In this document: positions 54,931-64,000 of the stretch, piece after piece | Numbering within the stretch: position 1 is the first letter of the stretch | Layout of the letters: the number at the start of each line of letters is the position of its first letter | Source: Cafeteria roenbergensis | Lineage: Eukaryota > Sar > Bigyra > Bicosoecida > Cafeteriaceae | Assembly: GCA_008330645.1 (NCBI GenBank) | Contig: VLTN01000043.1 | Location: forward strand, 245,114 to 309,113 | Direction of reading: 5' to 3' | DNA: 64,000 bases | Position numbers and translations under genes: made by a program | The notes under the pieces: generated by a model | Seen by the model: the letters and a program-made list of their open reading frames with translations, nothing else | Databases searched by the model: none | Told to the model about the DNA's origin: nothing

Positions 54931-57822
54931 ATGCAAGGGCGGTCTCGCGCTGCTGCATGGCACGTGTCCATGCGGCAGGTGTGGGTCATTCTGCTTCTCG
55001 CGTTCGTTGCCAGAGCGGCTCTGGCTGGCGCGGCCGGCACTGACCCCGCTCAGCACCAAGACCCCGCCGCAGCCAGGGAGGTCGGACTTAATGCCGCGGA
55101 TGGCGACGCGAGCCAGGCCGCCAACCCGGCGCGCGCGCCGAGCAGGCACGAGATCTTGGCGGCGCGGCGCGCGAAAATGCGGCGCGCAAGGCCCACACCG
55201 ACTCCTACGCCACAACCCGCGCAAGAGAACCTTGCCGCGCCGACGCCTGTTTTGGCGATTGACGGCCCTGGTCACATCCATGGAGCGTTGCGGGAGGAGC
55301 CCGGGGTCGAGGACGAGGACAGGGCCGTGTTGTTCACGCTGTCGGTGCGCGTGACGGGCGTGATCATGGTTGGCGTGCTCCTCCTCGTGGCGTTCGCGGC
55401 GCTTGGCTGCGTGTTCATTGTGCGGTTGTGGCACCAGCATCGCTGCGAGTGCCCCATATGCGCGGGCGAGCTGCAGCTTGTGAGGAAGCTGGGCGCCGGC
55501 GGGTTCGGGGAGGTGTACCTCGCTCGCGGCAGGAGCGGCCTGTCCGACGAGGACGAGGACGAGGACGAGGATGAGGACGACGAGAGCGATGCTACTGGAG
55601 GCCAGGGCAGCGGCGGCAGGTCGGCCGCTTCTGCTGCAGGCTCGGCGAGCGACGCACGTGTCAGCGGTCCCGCGCCCGCGGCGGCGGCTCGGTCAACAGG
55701 CATGCGTGCCGCTGCCGTGCCCGGCGGCGACGTGGGTGTTGACGCAGACGACGAGGCTTCCCCCCGCCCGCGGCGTCGCGGTCGTGAGCGGCTCGAGGGC
55801 GGCCCTGGCGGCGAGGCGCCGCCGAGCGCGCGCGCCGGGCGGGGCGGTGCCCGGAAGCGGGGCAACGCGATCCCAGGCCCCGGGGCAGCCGGGAGCAGCA
55901 GTGGGGCAAAGCAGCCTGCTGGCGGGGCGGCGGGTCCAAGGGACAAAGGTGATGGCCGTGGCAGCGGTGGCAGCGGCGGGGAGGGGGCTGGGGCAGGCAG
56001 CAAGGGCGACGGCACGCGCCTCAGCACAGGTTTGGGTTCCAACTCTGGCTCCAATTCTGGGTCCAACTCTGGGCCACTCTCTGGGTCCAACTCTGGCTCC
56101 AATTCTGGGTCCAGCTCCGGATGCGATTCCGAAGAGGACAGCGAGGACGGCGTGGTTGTGAAGATGATTCGTGCGGCCGACGTCAACGATGCGTCGGAGG
56201 CCCAGGCCGAGGCCCGCGAGCTCTGCCGCCTGCGCCACCCCGGGATCGTTCGTTACATGAGCGACTTCCTGCACGCGACGCAGGCCTCCCCCACGCAGGA
56301 CGGCGGTCTGTGGGTGTGCATCACCATGGAGCGGTGCGACACGGACTTGCGCCGCGTGATCGAGACGGTGCGAGCCAGGCGGGCGCGCCTGCCGGAGCGC
56401 ACGGTGCTGCGCGTGCTCGGGCGGGTAGCCGCTGCCCTCCGGTACTGCCACGCGCAGGGGCTGGCCCACCGCGACATCAAGAGCCAGAATATCTTTCTGT
56501 GCAGGTCTGGCGTCGTCAAGCTTGGCGACTTTGGACTGGCCCGGGAGACCTCTGGCGGCGACACCTCGCTCACCACCGCGGGCACGGACTGCTACAAGAG
56601 CCCGGAGTCTCTGCTGGGCGAGCGGCGCGATCCGCGGGCAGACGACATGTGGAGCCTAGGGCTGGTGCTCCACGAGTTGCTCTCTCTCCGTTTCGCGTGG
56701 CAGAGCTCCGGCTCGCTCGCCGCACACATGCTGCGAGACAGCGAGCAGGCTGCGAGGGCGTGGCTGCGACGGCTTCCGAAGGGAGTGTCCGCGGCGACAA
56801 GGCGGCTGCTGCGGCGGCTGGTGGAGCGCGAACCCAAGCGCCGCCCCACGGCGGAGCAGGTGCTGGCTGCCGAGGCAGTGCGCGCAGCAATGGCCTCGGG
56901 GCGACGCCAGGCGGCGGCAGCGGCGGCTGCGGCAGCCGCGGCGGCGGAGGCAGGGGCTGGCGCGGCTGCGGGCGCCGAAGGCAGCCTCGCAGCAGGCGGG
57001 CGCGGTGCTGGCCCAGCCGCGGGCTCTGCCCAGGCTGCGAGGCGCCACGTGTCTGCGACTCGCGGAGTGAGTGTGACCGCCGCAGTGGCGTCGCGCGAGT
57101 CACGGCGGTCGCTGCTGGAAGGACTCGGCGGGGTCGTTGAGGCTCTGCCGGAGCCCGAGGGGCGGCGGAGCGGCCGGAACGGCCGGGCGACACGAGCCCC
57201 GCCGGTCAAGCCACCGGCCGGGGGCGGCGGTCGCGGCTGGGGAACCGGGCCAGCGGCCCCCCAGCCGCTCGTTCAAGGTGTGGAGGGCGGACAGCTGGCG
57301 GTGGCGCCGGCTCCGAGAGCGTGGGCGCACTCGGGGAGCGGGTCCGGTGCTTCGGCCGGGGCATCTGCCGTGTCAGCAGGGCGCCAGGTCGTTGGCGGGG
57401 ACGACGGGCTGGAGGTCGGGACCGAAGCTGAGGACTCGTCAGCGGACGAGGCCATCCGTGACGCCGTCAGGCGAGCTTCGAAGACGGATTGGTCGTCGCC
57501 CCAGAAGCAGCCGCCGGCAGACTTGAAGCGGGACCCGACTGATGACGATTGCACGACGGAGGCTAGCGCCCGTGAAGATGGCGGGGAGAGCGACGCGAGC
57601 TCGCCATCGTGCTCGCCGCGGAGCCCGCAGCGGCCGCAGCGGCAGCAGGGGCAGCAGCGGCCCGCTGACCGGGGCAAGGCGCAGCGGCCTTCTGCGGGGG
57701 CAGTGGCGGCTGGCGCAGGCGGGAGTGGTGCGGGCCTGATCGAGCCAGAGCGTTTGGCGGACTCGGGGTGGCAGCTTGTGAAGCGCCACCGCAGGCGGCG
57801 CGGCAGGGCGCAGGCGCTGTGA
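54931..57822 (+). CDS. Transmembrane NEK-like protein kinase with a large insert in the N-lobe
   Basis: Single frame of 963 residues; an ATG 13 codons in (54970) sits right at a signal peptide (MRQVWVILLLAFVARAALAG) and may be the true start. An ectodomain of about 105 residues and one membrane helix (about 139-167, GVIMVGVLLLVAFAALGCVFIV) precede the kinase. The glycine loop GAGGFG is at 188-193, but the ATP lysine (K411 in VVVKMI) comes only after about 210 residues of acidic, Gly- and Ser-rich sequence. Then HRDIKSQNIF (H513-D515), DFG (533-535), a GTDCYKSPE activation-segment end and the RRPTAEQVL motif follow. HRDIKSQNIF and the general layout are NEK-like. All catalytic residues are present, so it could be active if the insert loops out. 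The C-terminal 310 residues are low complexity. An unrecognised in-frame intron inside the insert is an alternative. Confidence 0.8.
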   Translation: MQGRSRAAAWHVSMRQVWVILLLAFVARAALAGAAGTDPAQHQDPAAAREVGLNAADGDASQAANPARAPSRHEILAARRAKMRRARPTPTPTPQPAQENLAAPTPVLAIDGPGHIHGALREEPGVEDEDRAVLFTLSVRVTGVIMVGVLLLVAFAALGCVFIVRLWHQHRCECPICAGELQLVRKLGAGGFGEVYLARGRSGLSDEDEDEDEDEDDESDATGGQGSGGRSAASAAGSASDARVSGPAPAAAARSTGMRAAAVPGGDVGVDADDEASPRPRRRGRERLEGGPGGEAPPSARAGRGGARKRGNAIPGPGAAGSSSGAKQPAGGAAGPRDKGDGRGSGGSGGEGAGAGSKGDGTRLSTGLGSNSGSNSGSNSGPLSGSNSGSNSGSSSGCDSEEDSEDGVVVKMIRAADVNDASEAQAEARELCRLRHPGIVRYMSDFLHATQASPTQDGGLWVCITMERCDTDLRRVIETVRARRARLPERTVLRVLGRVAAALRYCHAQGLAHRDIKSQNIFLCRSGVVKLGDFGLARETSGGDTSLTTAGTDCYKSPESLLGERRDPRADDMWSLGLVLHELLSLRFAWQSSGSLAAHMLRDSEQAARAWLRRLPKGVSAATRRLLRRLVEREPKRRPTAEQVLAAEAVRAAMASGRRQAAAAAAAAAAAAEAGAGAAAGAEGSLAAGGRGAGPAAGSAQAARRHVSATRGVSVTAAVASRESRRSLLEGLGGVVEALPEPEGRRSGRNGRATRAPPVKPPAGGGGRGWGTGPAAPQPLVQGVEGGQLAVAPAPRAWAHSGSGSGASAGASAVSAGRQVVGGDDGLEVGTEAEDSSADEAIRDAVRRASKTDWSSPQKQPPADLKRDPTDDDCTTEASAREDGGESDASSPSCSPRSPQRPQRQQGQQRPADRGKAQRPSAGAVAAGAGGSGAGLIEPERLADSGWQLVKRHRRRRGRAQAL
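56035..56125 (+). repeat. Short repeat encoding SNSG units in the kinase insert
   Basis: Units of the type TCTGGGTCCAAC / TCTGGCTCCAAT recur about eight times, encoding GSNS-type residues just before the acidic stretch that leads into the ATP-lysine strand. Confidence 0.8.
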
Positions 57823-58097
57823 GCCAACCCGCAACTCCGGCACTGGGGTCCTTATTTGCCTGCGTGGCGGGGGGCCGCGCTGTGTCAAGCACTCTCGCCG
57901 CAAGCCAGCTTGCTCAAGGCTCGTTCTGGTTCGGGGAGTTTTTCACTCTGCGAGGGCGGGTCGCCGGGCTGCATGGTGCGCTCCCAGCTTGCACCGGCGC
58001 TCCCGCACCCCCCCAGCCTCGAACCAAAACTCACACAACAGACGGGCTGCGCGGCGAAGCAGTGACACGCCTACCAAGCTTGGCCTCGCCGCCTCGC

Positions 58098-61000
58098 TCA
58101 AAACCCTTGCCGCGACTCGGAGTCGCTGCCAGAGCTCAGCGATCCGTCCCCGGCCGCCCCGAGCGCGCGCCGCAGCCGGCGAAGTCTCTCGGCCTTTTCG
58201 CGCTCCTTCCGACTGAGCGACTCCATCTCCCCCAGCAGCACCCTCATCTCCGCCTCCACGCTCCGCACCCGGGCGTCCGCCCGCTTCGTCGCCGTCCCGG
58301 CCGCCAGCCGCGCCTCCTCCGCCTCCAGGGCACCGGCCTCCGCCGCAGCCTCGGCGCGCTCCGCCCGCGCCCGCGCCTCCTCCGCCTCCCCCTCCGCCTC
58401 CTCCCTCGCCTCCTCGGCGTCCGCGAGCCGGCTCTGCAGCGCCGCCTCCTTCTCGTCAAAGGCACGCCGCAAGCGACGCACCTCCTGCTCCGCGTACGAG
58501 AGCGCCCTGTCTCGCTCTGCCACAGCCTCGCGCAGCTCTGCCGACATGCCAGCCTCCTCGCGCAGCTCCGCGAGGGACTGCTCCAGGTCGGCCGCGGCAG
58601 CTGCCGCCTCCTCCTCCGCCGCCCTGGCCCGGTCGGCCTTGGCCCGGGCATCGGCCACTTGCCTCCGGGCCTCGCCCACCGCCTCCTCAGCGGCGTCGAT
58701 CTGCCTCGCCGCTCTGGCCTCCGCCGCCGCTTGCGCAGCCTGCGCCGCCGCTGCCAGCTGCCTGACCTCCGCCAGCTCCTTCCGGAGGGAGGCAGTGGTT
58801 CGGTCCCGCTCCTCGGTGCCTGCCCGTGCGGAGGCGGCCTCCCGCTCGGCTCTGCTGCAGTCGTCTCTCGCCGCGGCCATTGCTCGCTCTGCCGACGCGC
58901 GTCGCTCATCTGCCGTAGCTGCGGCAACCGCCGCATCCCGGGCCTCGCGGCGAGCCGCCTCCGCCTCCGCGCGCGCCTGCCTGGTCGCGTCGCTCACTGC
59001 CCGCTCGGTGTGCTGCTCCGCAGCCGCCGCCCGCGCCTCCGCCGCGTCCCTGCTCGCCTCAGCCTTGGCAGCTCGCTCTCGAAGCTCTGACAGAGCAGCC
59101 TCCTGCGCGTCGCTCCGCGCTTCCGCCGCGGCCTGAGCTCGCTCGGCGTCGCTCACTCGGCGGGCGGCGTCCTGCAGCATTGCCCGAGCCTGCGACAACC
59201 GCTCGCTCGCGGCCGTGGTGGCAGCCTCCACCTCCTCCTCCGCCGCAGCGGCGGCGTCCTCGCGAGCGAGCTCTGCCGCCTCCTCGGCCCGCCGGCGGCC
59301 AGCCTCCGCGGCTGCAGCTCTGGCCTCGGCCTCGAGCGAGCTTCGCCTCGAAGCCGCCGCCTCTTCGCTGGCGCTGGCGGCTGCTGAGCGGTGCCGCTCC
59401 GCTGCGGCCCGCAGCTCTGCAATCTCGGTCGCAGACTGCGCTCGAAGCGCCTCCAAGGTTGAGCGGACATCCGACAAGCGCTGCTCAGCATCAGCAAGCG
59501 CCCTCTCGGCCCGCGCCTGTTCGGCAGAGCGAATCGCGGCCGCCGCATCCTCGGCAGCTCGTCTGGCCCGCAAGCCGGCCTCCTCCACGGCGGCCGCGTG
59601 CTCTGCCGCCAGCCTGCTTGCAGCCTCTGCCGCGGCCGCCTCTGCCTCGGCTGCTCGGGCCGCCTCTGCAGCAGCTTTCTCCTCGGCCTCGTGCCGCCTC
59701 CGCGCGGCGTCTTCGGCGGATTGTTTTGCCGCACGGAGTTCCCCGCGCGCCAGCTGCAACTCCGCACGCAGCTCCGCCTCGGCATGCCTTGCATCCTGCG
59801 CTTCCCCGCGAAACCGCCCAGCCTCCGCCATCGCCTTCTCGGCCTCCGCTTGCGCCGCTGCCAGTGCGGAGTCGGCGGCCGAATCGGCGGCGGTGTCGGT
59901 CCGGACGGCAAGCGCAGCCTCCGCCGCCGCCCTCCTGCCCGCCTCCGCTTCGGCTCGCTGCTTCGCTGCCGACAGAGCTTCCTTGAGAAGGTGCCCCAGT
60001 CGTCGGAGCGACTCCACCTCTCCGTGCAAGGTCGTCAGCTGCTCCTCGACAGCACCAGCGCCGGCACCGGCAGTGGAACCGGCGCAAGCACCAGCACCGG
60101 CACCGGCACCAATGCCAACTCCAATCCCGACTATAGAATTGTCACCGTCACCGGTGCCGGCAGCAGCGCCAGCACCAGAGCCCCGCTTCTCTGCCTCCGG
60201 GCCGCCTGAGCCTGCCCCCGTGCCGGCGGGCAGCGACGCCCGTCGAGCCCGCCGCTCGCGGTGCCGCCTCTGGCCCGGCCTGGCCCCGTCGACGTCGTTG
60301 TCCGCGCGCCCTCTGCTGCTCCCGCCCGCGCAGCCGGGCCTGCTCTGGGCCGATTCCGGCTTGGCCACCCCTCCGCGCCCGTCACTGGCGCCCCCTCCTG
60401 CACTGGTGCGGGCGGCAACGCCGACGGGTGCTCCGGCACAAGGTGCCCTGCTGCTCCGCACGCTTGTTTCTGGATCGCTCAGGGACCCAGCCTGGTCACT
60501 CGGCCCGCGCCTGCGCCGCGACTGCTGCCGCCGCTGCCCCGCCCACCCGCACGCCCGCGCTCGCGCCATCCACAGGCGCAGCTGGCTCTCGAGCAGGCTC
60601 TGCCGGCGGTGACTCGCTTCCAAATCAGCCGACGCTTCCAGGGGAGACCGCACTGCGCGCAGCGCCCCCCCGCTTCGCCCGGCAGAGCCATGCTCGCGCT
60701 GGTCAACGCTCTCGTCGCGCAGAGGGTGCCGCGCGGCCTCGAGGGGCAAGCCCCGGCCATCGAACAAGGCCGTGTCCATGCGAAGCTGCTGCTCGGCCTC
60801 TCTTCGTTCACCGGCTCCACTTCGCGTTGACGGGCCGTGTCCCCGCGTCAATGCCGTGCCGAACACTGCCAGCGCGCTGTCAGGCGCAAGTCTCCCGTCC
60901 GTGACGCCGGTATGACTGTCCGGCAACGACGGCCGGCGCGGGTGGTCGCGCCGCCTCCAGGATCCGCGGCCCTGTCGGCATCTGTCCCGGGAGGAAGGCG

Positions 61001-62547
61001 CCTCCGCTCTTGCCCGCTGTCGCTGGGACACGGGGTCGCCAGCCTGCGGCTGTGGCGCCGCCGCCGGATTGTCGCGATCCGACCCGCTGTCGACGTCGCT
61101 GAACGCCGAGCCCACGGCGCCGTCAGCGCCGCCTTCGAGCGCCGCGGCTCTGCCACCAACGTCGTCGGCCCTGCTCTGCCCAGAGGCGATTTTGTTCCCC
61201 GCGCCGCCATCCACCCCTTCGGCTACAGCTCGCGACAGCGAACCGCTGGACGAGGACGATGCGCGCCGCTGTGCGGCCTCGGGCGCGGGCCCGACTTCCC
61301 ATCGCAGGGCGCCCTCGTCCGAGTCAATCGAGTGCCAGCGAGCAGCTCCGGTCAAGGCAGCATCGCCCGCGAAGACCCCGGGCCACAGGCCGGCGGCGGT
61401 ATCGCCGAAACTGGTCCGGGCCAGCGACTCTGCCGCAAGATCCGGGCCGTGAAACTCCGCATCGCCAGTGGCTCTGCCGGGCAGGCCAGCAGGTGGCCGG
61501 GTCTCCCGCTGGGGCACGGCAAGGGGCCTTCCGGCTCCAGCCCGCGAGGCCAGTCCTCCGTACCGCGCGGCCGAAGGGGAGACAGCGGCGGGGCTCCGCG
61601 GCGACGTTGGGGACGCGAGGGAAGGCCGCTGTGGCGACGGGTGATGCGGGAGAGACGGAGGGGCGGCAGCCTGTGACGGAGCCGCGATGACGGCAGCAGC
61701 GCCTGACCCCGAGGGACGGTGCTGCGGCGGCGGCTGCTGGCGTTGGTCGAGGAGGGCGGGCGCAGGGCGGGGCCGAGGGGGGGGCTGCCCTTGAGCCGGC
61801 GGCGGCTGTGTCGGCGCAGGCGGGGCTCGCCGCAGCGCAACCACGATAGGCTGGCCGTCCAGAGACGTTAGGTTGGGGCAGGCACGCACGGCAACGGCGC
61901 CAGTGTAGCCCCGGCACGGAACACACGGGGTTGGCGGCCGTGCCGTCCGCGTTGGAAAGCGACAGCGTCCTGAGCGCCGGCGCAGCAGCCAAATATGCAA
62001 TTTGGTCGACTGTCCGAATTTCGTTGTCGCGAAGGTCCGCCTCATGCAAGTGCCGCAGCAGGCGGAAGGGAGCAGCGTCGCTCTCTTTCTGCCGCAAGTG
62101 GGGCGCCCGGGTCGGGGCGGGGGCTTGCGGGCTTTGGCGCTGCACGCTCGACCAAGAACTCGAGCGTCCGCAATGCATTGTACGGCATTCTCAGCACACG
62201 CAGGGCAGTCAGGTCCAGCACGCCACGGACCAACGGAAATCCCGTTTGCTGCCACATCGAGCACCTCCAGGTCCGGAGCCGCGGCGGCGAGCGCCGAGCA
62301 GTCCCAAGTCCTCGAACGCCGTTGGACGACAGGTTCAACTCCCTCAGGAGCGGCAGCGGGGAAAGCGCTCCTTGAGCCGGGATGCGCTCGATGAGGTTTT
62401 CCGTGAGGTTGACAACAGCAAGCCCGGCGAGCAGACGGCCGATGGACTCGCGCTCGGGTGCGCGGGTTTGAAAATCGGCCCTGCAGCGGCAATGCAAAGC
62501 GCGTCCACGAGGTCGGCAGCGCCGCCCCGGATCAGCGAGGCTTGCAT
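58098..62547 (-). CDS. LRR plus long coiled-coil protein (centriolin/LRRCC1-like layout), LRR part split over frames
   Basis: From about 61905 down to 58098 one clean frame encodes about 1,270 residues: a Pro/Ser-rich linker, a GAGAGA tract, then about 640 residues of Ala/Glu/Arg-rich coiled-coil ending in GSDSESRQGF. Upstream lies an LRR domain with clear repeats: LAVVNLTENLIERI, LLRELNLSSNGVRGL, APDLEVLDVAANGIS, LTALRVLRMPYNALRTL, LRHLHEADLRDNEIRTV, APALRTLSLSNADG and the cap NPVCSVPG/YTGAVAVRACPNLTSLDG. These lie in three different frames with about five switches in some 620 bases. The likely start is the ATG at 62547 (MQASLIRGGAADLVD). LRR heads on long coiled-coils are typical of centrosome/basal-body proteins. 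The frame breaks may be sequence errors, missed short introns or decay. Confidence 0.65.
60050..60190 (-). repeat. Low-complexity CCGGCA-type repeat encoding Gly-Ala tract
   Basis: Plus-strand units such as ACCGGCACCGGC and ACCAATGCC run for about 140 bases, encoding GAGAGAG- and GIGVGIG-type sequence just before the coiled-coil of the LRR protein. Probably a flexible linker; prone to length change. Confidence 0.8.
61905..62547 (-). other. LRR domain spread over several reading frames
   Basis: Conserved LRR blocks occur in frame after frame. Switches fall near 62440, 62325, 62240, 62110-62160 and 61915. Each can be fixed by a one-base change; the c-to-b switch is one extra C after a GGGG run within the NPVC...LDG cap. 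One switch (near 62100-62165) could instead be a 64-base intron with a weak GTCGAG donor and a GCGGCAG acceptor. Because protein similarity is preserved on both sides of every switch, consensus errors or very recent damage are likelier than old decay. Confidence 0.6.
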
Positions 62548-63026
62548 GGCTGCCGCCTGCAGCCCGCCCCAGTGCAGCGCACTCGAAGGCGGCCTGGGCT
62601 GGCGCTTGCGGGAGGGGCGGTGGCGCGGGCGGCGCAGTGCTCGCGCTTGCCGCTGAGAGAGTCGCGAGCAGCAAGTTGGGCTCGTCCGGAACTAGCGGCG
62701 GGAGCAGAGTCGAGAGTAAACTCGTGCGCTCTTGCACAAAGAGGCTGGCTGCAAGTCGTCATCGCCCCAGGAGCATCACTTTGAAAGGCCTAGGCCCTCC
62801 TTCCCGCTCCCAGGAGCGGCCACTTTGCTGTCCAGGTCACCGGTGGCTGCGAGTGCTCCAGGAAACGGGTGGTCTCGGGGGCTCGCGACCTTCCAAGCGG
62901 CTCCGCAATCTCTGGAGGCGAGGCGAGACGCCCCGCGACCACGCGCCAGCTCACCTAGGCGCCCAGCTTTCCCCGCGGAGGGCCGCGCCTCGGCACGCGG
63001 AGCCCGGCGCAGTCTCTACGCGTGCG
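62548..63026. promoter_or_regulatory. Divergent promoter region (LRR/coiled-coil gene / right-edge gene)
   Basis: About 480 bases between two putative divergent ATGs. A CACCTAGG motif near 62953-62960 could serve as an acceptor on the plus strand or a donor (GTGAGC) on the minus strand, so a short exon here is possible. No gene is recognised. Confidence 0.3.
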
Positions 63027-64000
63027 ATGAGCCAGGCTGCGCACGCGAGCCAGCCGGCGGCTGGCAACGGGGCTCGTCCGGCCGTCAGCATTGCGCCAGG
63101 CGCTCCGCAGGCCTCGGCTGGGCTCGCGTCAGCCGCGCCCGCTGGCCAAGCAGCGAGTGCCCAGCATGTTCCGGTTGAAGGTGGTCTCAGTGGTCCGTCC
63201 GGCTCCCCGCTTGGCCAGGAAGGAGGCGGGCAACCAAACCAGCGAGAGGGGCAGCAGCCACCGGCCGGCTCCCAGCCGGACAAGCAGTCACCACCCCAGC
63301 AGGATGGACCTGTCGGTGTTGCTGTGGAGCAGTGCGAGTCCGGCGCGGCCGCCGCGGCGCAGGCAGCGGTGTCCATGGGAGACTTTGCGGCCTCGCTGGG
63401 CACATCGTCCGGCCTCGCGCCCGGCAGCAGCGCTCTCCCCGGCATCCAGCTCCGCTGTGGCGCGCCTTACGGCGCAGTGTCTGCGTCTGCTGCTGCCCAG
63501 GCGGCTGCCCAGCACGGATGGCAAGCCGAGCCCTCGTCTGGGGGGCGCCAGGAGCCAACAAGCTCTGTCGCGGGCGCCGCTGTCGGCTGGCAGCCCGGGA
63601 GTCGCGCTCCCATGCACCCGGGGGCGTCAGAGGGCGCCATGGCGTTGTGGTCGTCGGCGCAGCACGCCTACACGCGAGCCCGGTCAACCGCCGCCCCGCC
63701 GCGCCGCCCGCTTCAGCATCCGCCCGGCAGCGGCCCCGCCGCCGCAGCGCAGCCACGCGCGGACTGGGTCCTGGTGCGCAGCTGGCTTCGCCAGCCCATC
63801 CCGACCTCGCCGCCGCTGCAGCTGCGTCTGCGGCGCTTCTGCCAGCACGTCGGCTCTGCCGCCCTGTCCGTTCCAGCTCCATGCGCCCAGCCATGGCTGG
63901 GGTGCCGGGGGAGGGCATGCAGATGGTCCCAGCGCATTCAGGAGCGATACCGGTCGGCGTGCAGTCGCACGCGGTCAGCAGTACATCACCTTCACAGACG
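63027..64000 (+). CDS. Partial Ala/Gln/Ser/Pro-rich protein running off the right edge
   Basis: From an ATG at 63027 a plus-strand frame stays open to the window end without a stop. The first 245 residues are low complexity (MSQAAHASQPAAGNG ...; many GQ, QQPP and PAG motifs). Near 63765 the protein-like character moves to another plus frame, reading GPGAQLASPAHPDLAAAAAA and later MAGVPGEGMQMVPAHSGAIP, which also runs to the edge. So either a one-base error or a small intron lies there. I recognise no domain; the composition is that of a disordered regulatory or RNA-associated protein. Confidence 0.4.
   Translation, partial: MSQAAHASQPAAGNGARPAVSIAPGAPQASAGLASAAPAGQAASAQHVPVEGGLSGPSGSPLGQEGGGQPNQREGQQPPAGSQPDKQSPPQQDGPVGVAVEQCESGAAAAAQAAVSMGDFAASLGTSSGLAPGSSALPGIQLRCGAPYGAVSASAAAQAAAQHGWQAEPSSGGRQEPTSSVAGAAVGWQPGSRAPMHPGASEGAMALWSSAQHAYTRARSTAAPPRRPLQHPPGSGPAAAAQPRADWVLVRSWLRQPIPTSPPLQLRLRRFCQHVGSAALSVPAPCAQPWLGCRGRACRWSQRIQERYRSACSRTRSAVHHLHR

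Noticed and set aside
57768-59090. A 440-codon Leu/Arg-rich plus-strand frame
   Set aside because: Antisense to the coiled-coil of the LRR protein; the leucines come from reverse complements of Ala/Glu/Arg codons.
1-64000. Bacterial origin with operons and alternative start codons
   Set aside because: Ten spliceosomal-type introns restore conserved proteins, and the gene set (SNARE, K2P, NEK-like kinase, Kar5, JMJD6) is eukaryotic.
1-64000. tRNA, rRNA or transposon genes
   Set aside because: I saw no cloverleaf-like tRNA sequence, rRNA block, transposase or reverse transcriptase motif, or long terminal repeat by eye; a tRNAscan or RepeatMasker run could still find small ones.

Overview
This is a GC-rich, gene-dense piece of a nuclear genome from a microbial eukaryote. 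Ten introns could be placed by joining conserved protein blocks; all ten begin GTGAG and end CAG, and the measured lengths run from 101 to 344 bases. The genes lie on both strands with gaps that are often only 100-500 bases. The gene set (ACL5-type thermospermine synthase, Kar5/GEX1-like nuclear fusion protein, K2P channel, ZIP and CDF zinc transporters, LRR/coiled-coil protein) fits a free-living protist, for instance a stramenopile-like flagellate or alga. The lineage is a guess; nothing here fixes it.

Layout. The left 37 kb is almost filled by one uninterrupted minus-strand reading frame (599-37087, 12,162 codons from its only plausible ATG). It encodes a giant secreted or surface protein: signal peptide, about twelve glycine-rich/discoidin-like modules, ten Big_5-type Ig-like domains, a long cysteine-rich stalk with a nearly perfect 483-base tandem repeat, a polytopic membrane block and a cytosolic tail. 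Divergent from it is a tail-anchored syntaxin-18-like SNARE. Next come an unrecognised nuclear-looking protein and a three-exon thermospermine synthase (both minus). A ZIP transporter (plus) and a CDF zinc transporter (minus) then face each other tail to tail. They are followed by an NNMT/PNMT/TEMT-type methyltransferase, a JMJD6-like JmjC oxygenase and a Kar5/GEX1-like karyogamy protein, all on the plus strand. After these lie a two-pore-domain K+ channel (minus), a D-2-hydroxyacid dehydrogenase and a transmembrane NEK-like kinase (plus), and an LRR plus coiled-coil protein (minus) whose LRR part is spread over several frames. A partial plus-strand frame runs off the right edge.

How they fit together: the ZIP/CDF pair would move zinc in opposite directions across membranes. 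The giant protein looks like a cell-surface adhesin or sensor, and the SNARE beside it would act in the ER part of the same secretory route. The Kar5-like gene implies the organism can fuse nuclei, hence has a sexual cycle. The other genes are housekeeping or signalling functions with no obvious operon-like logic, as expected for a eukaryote.
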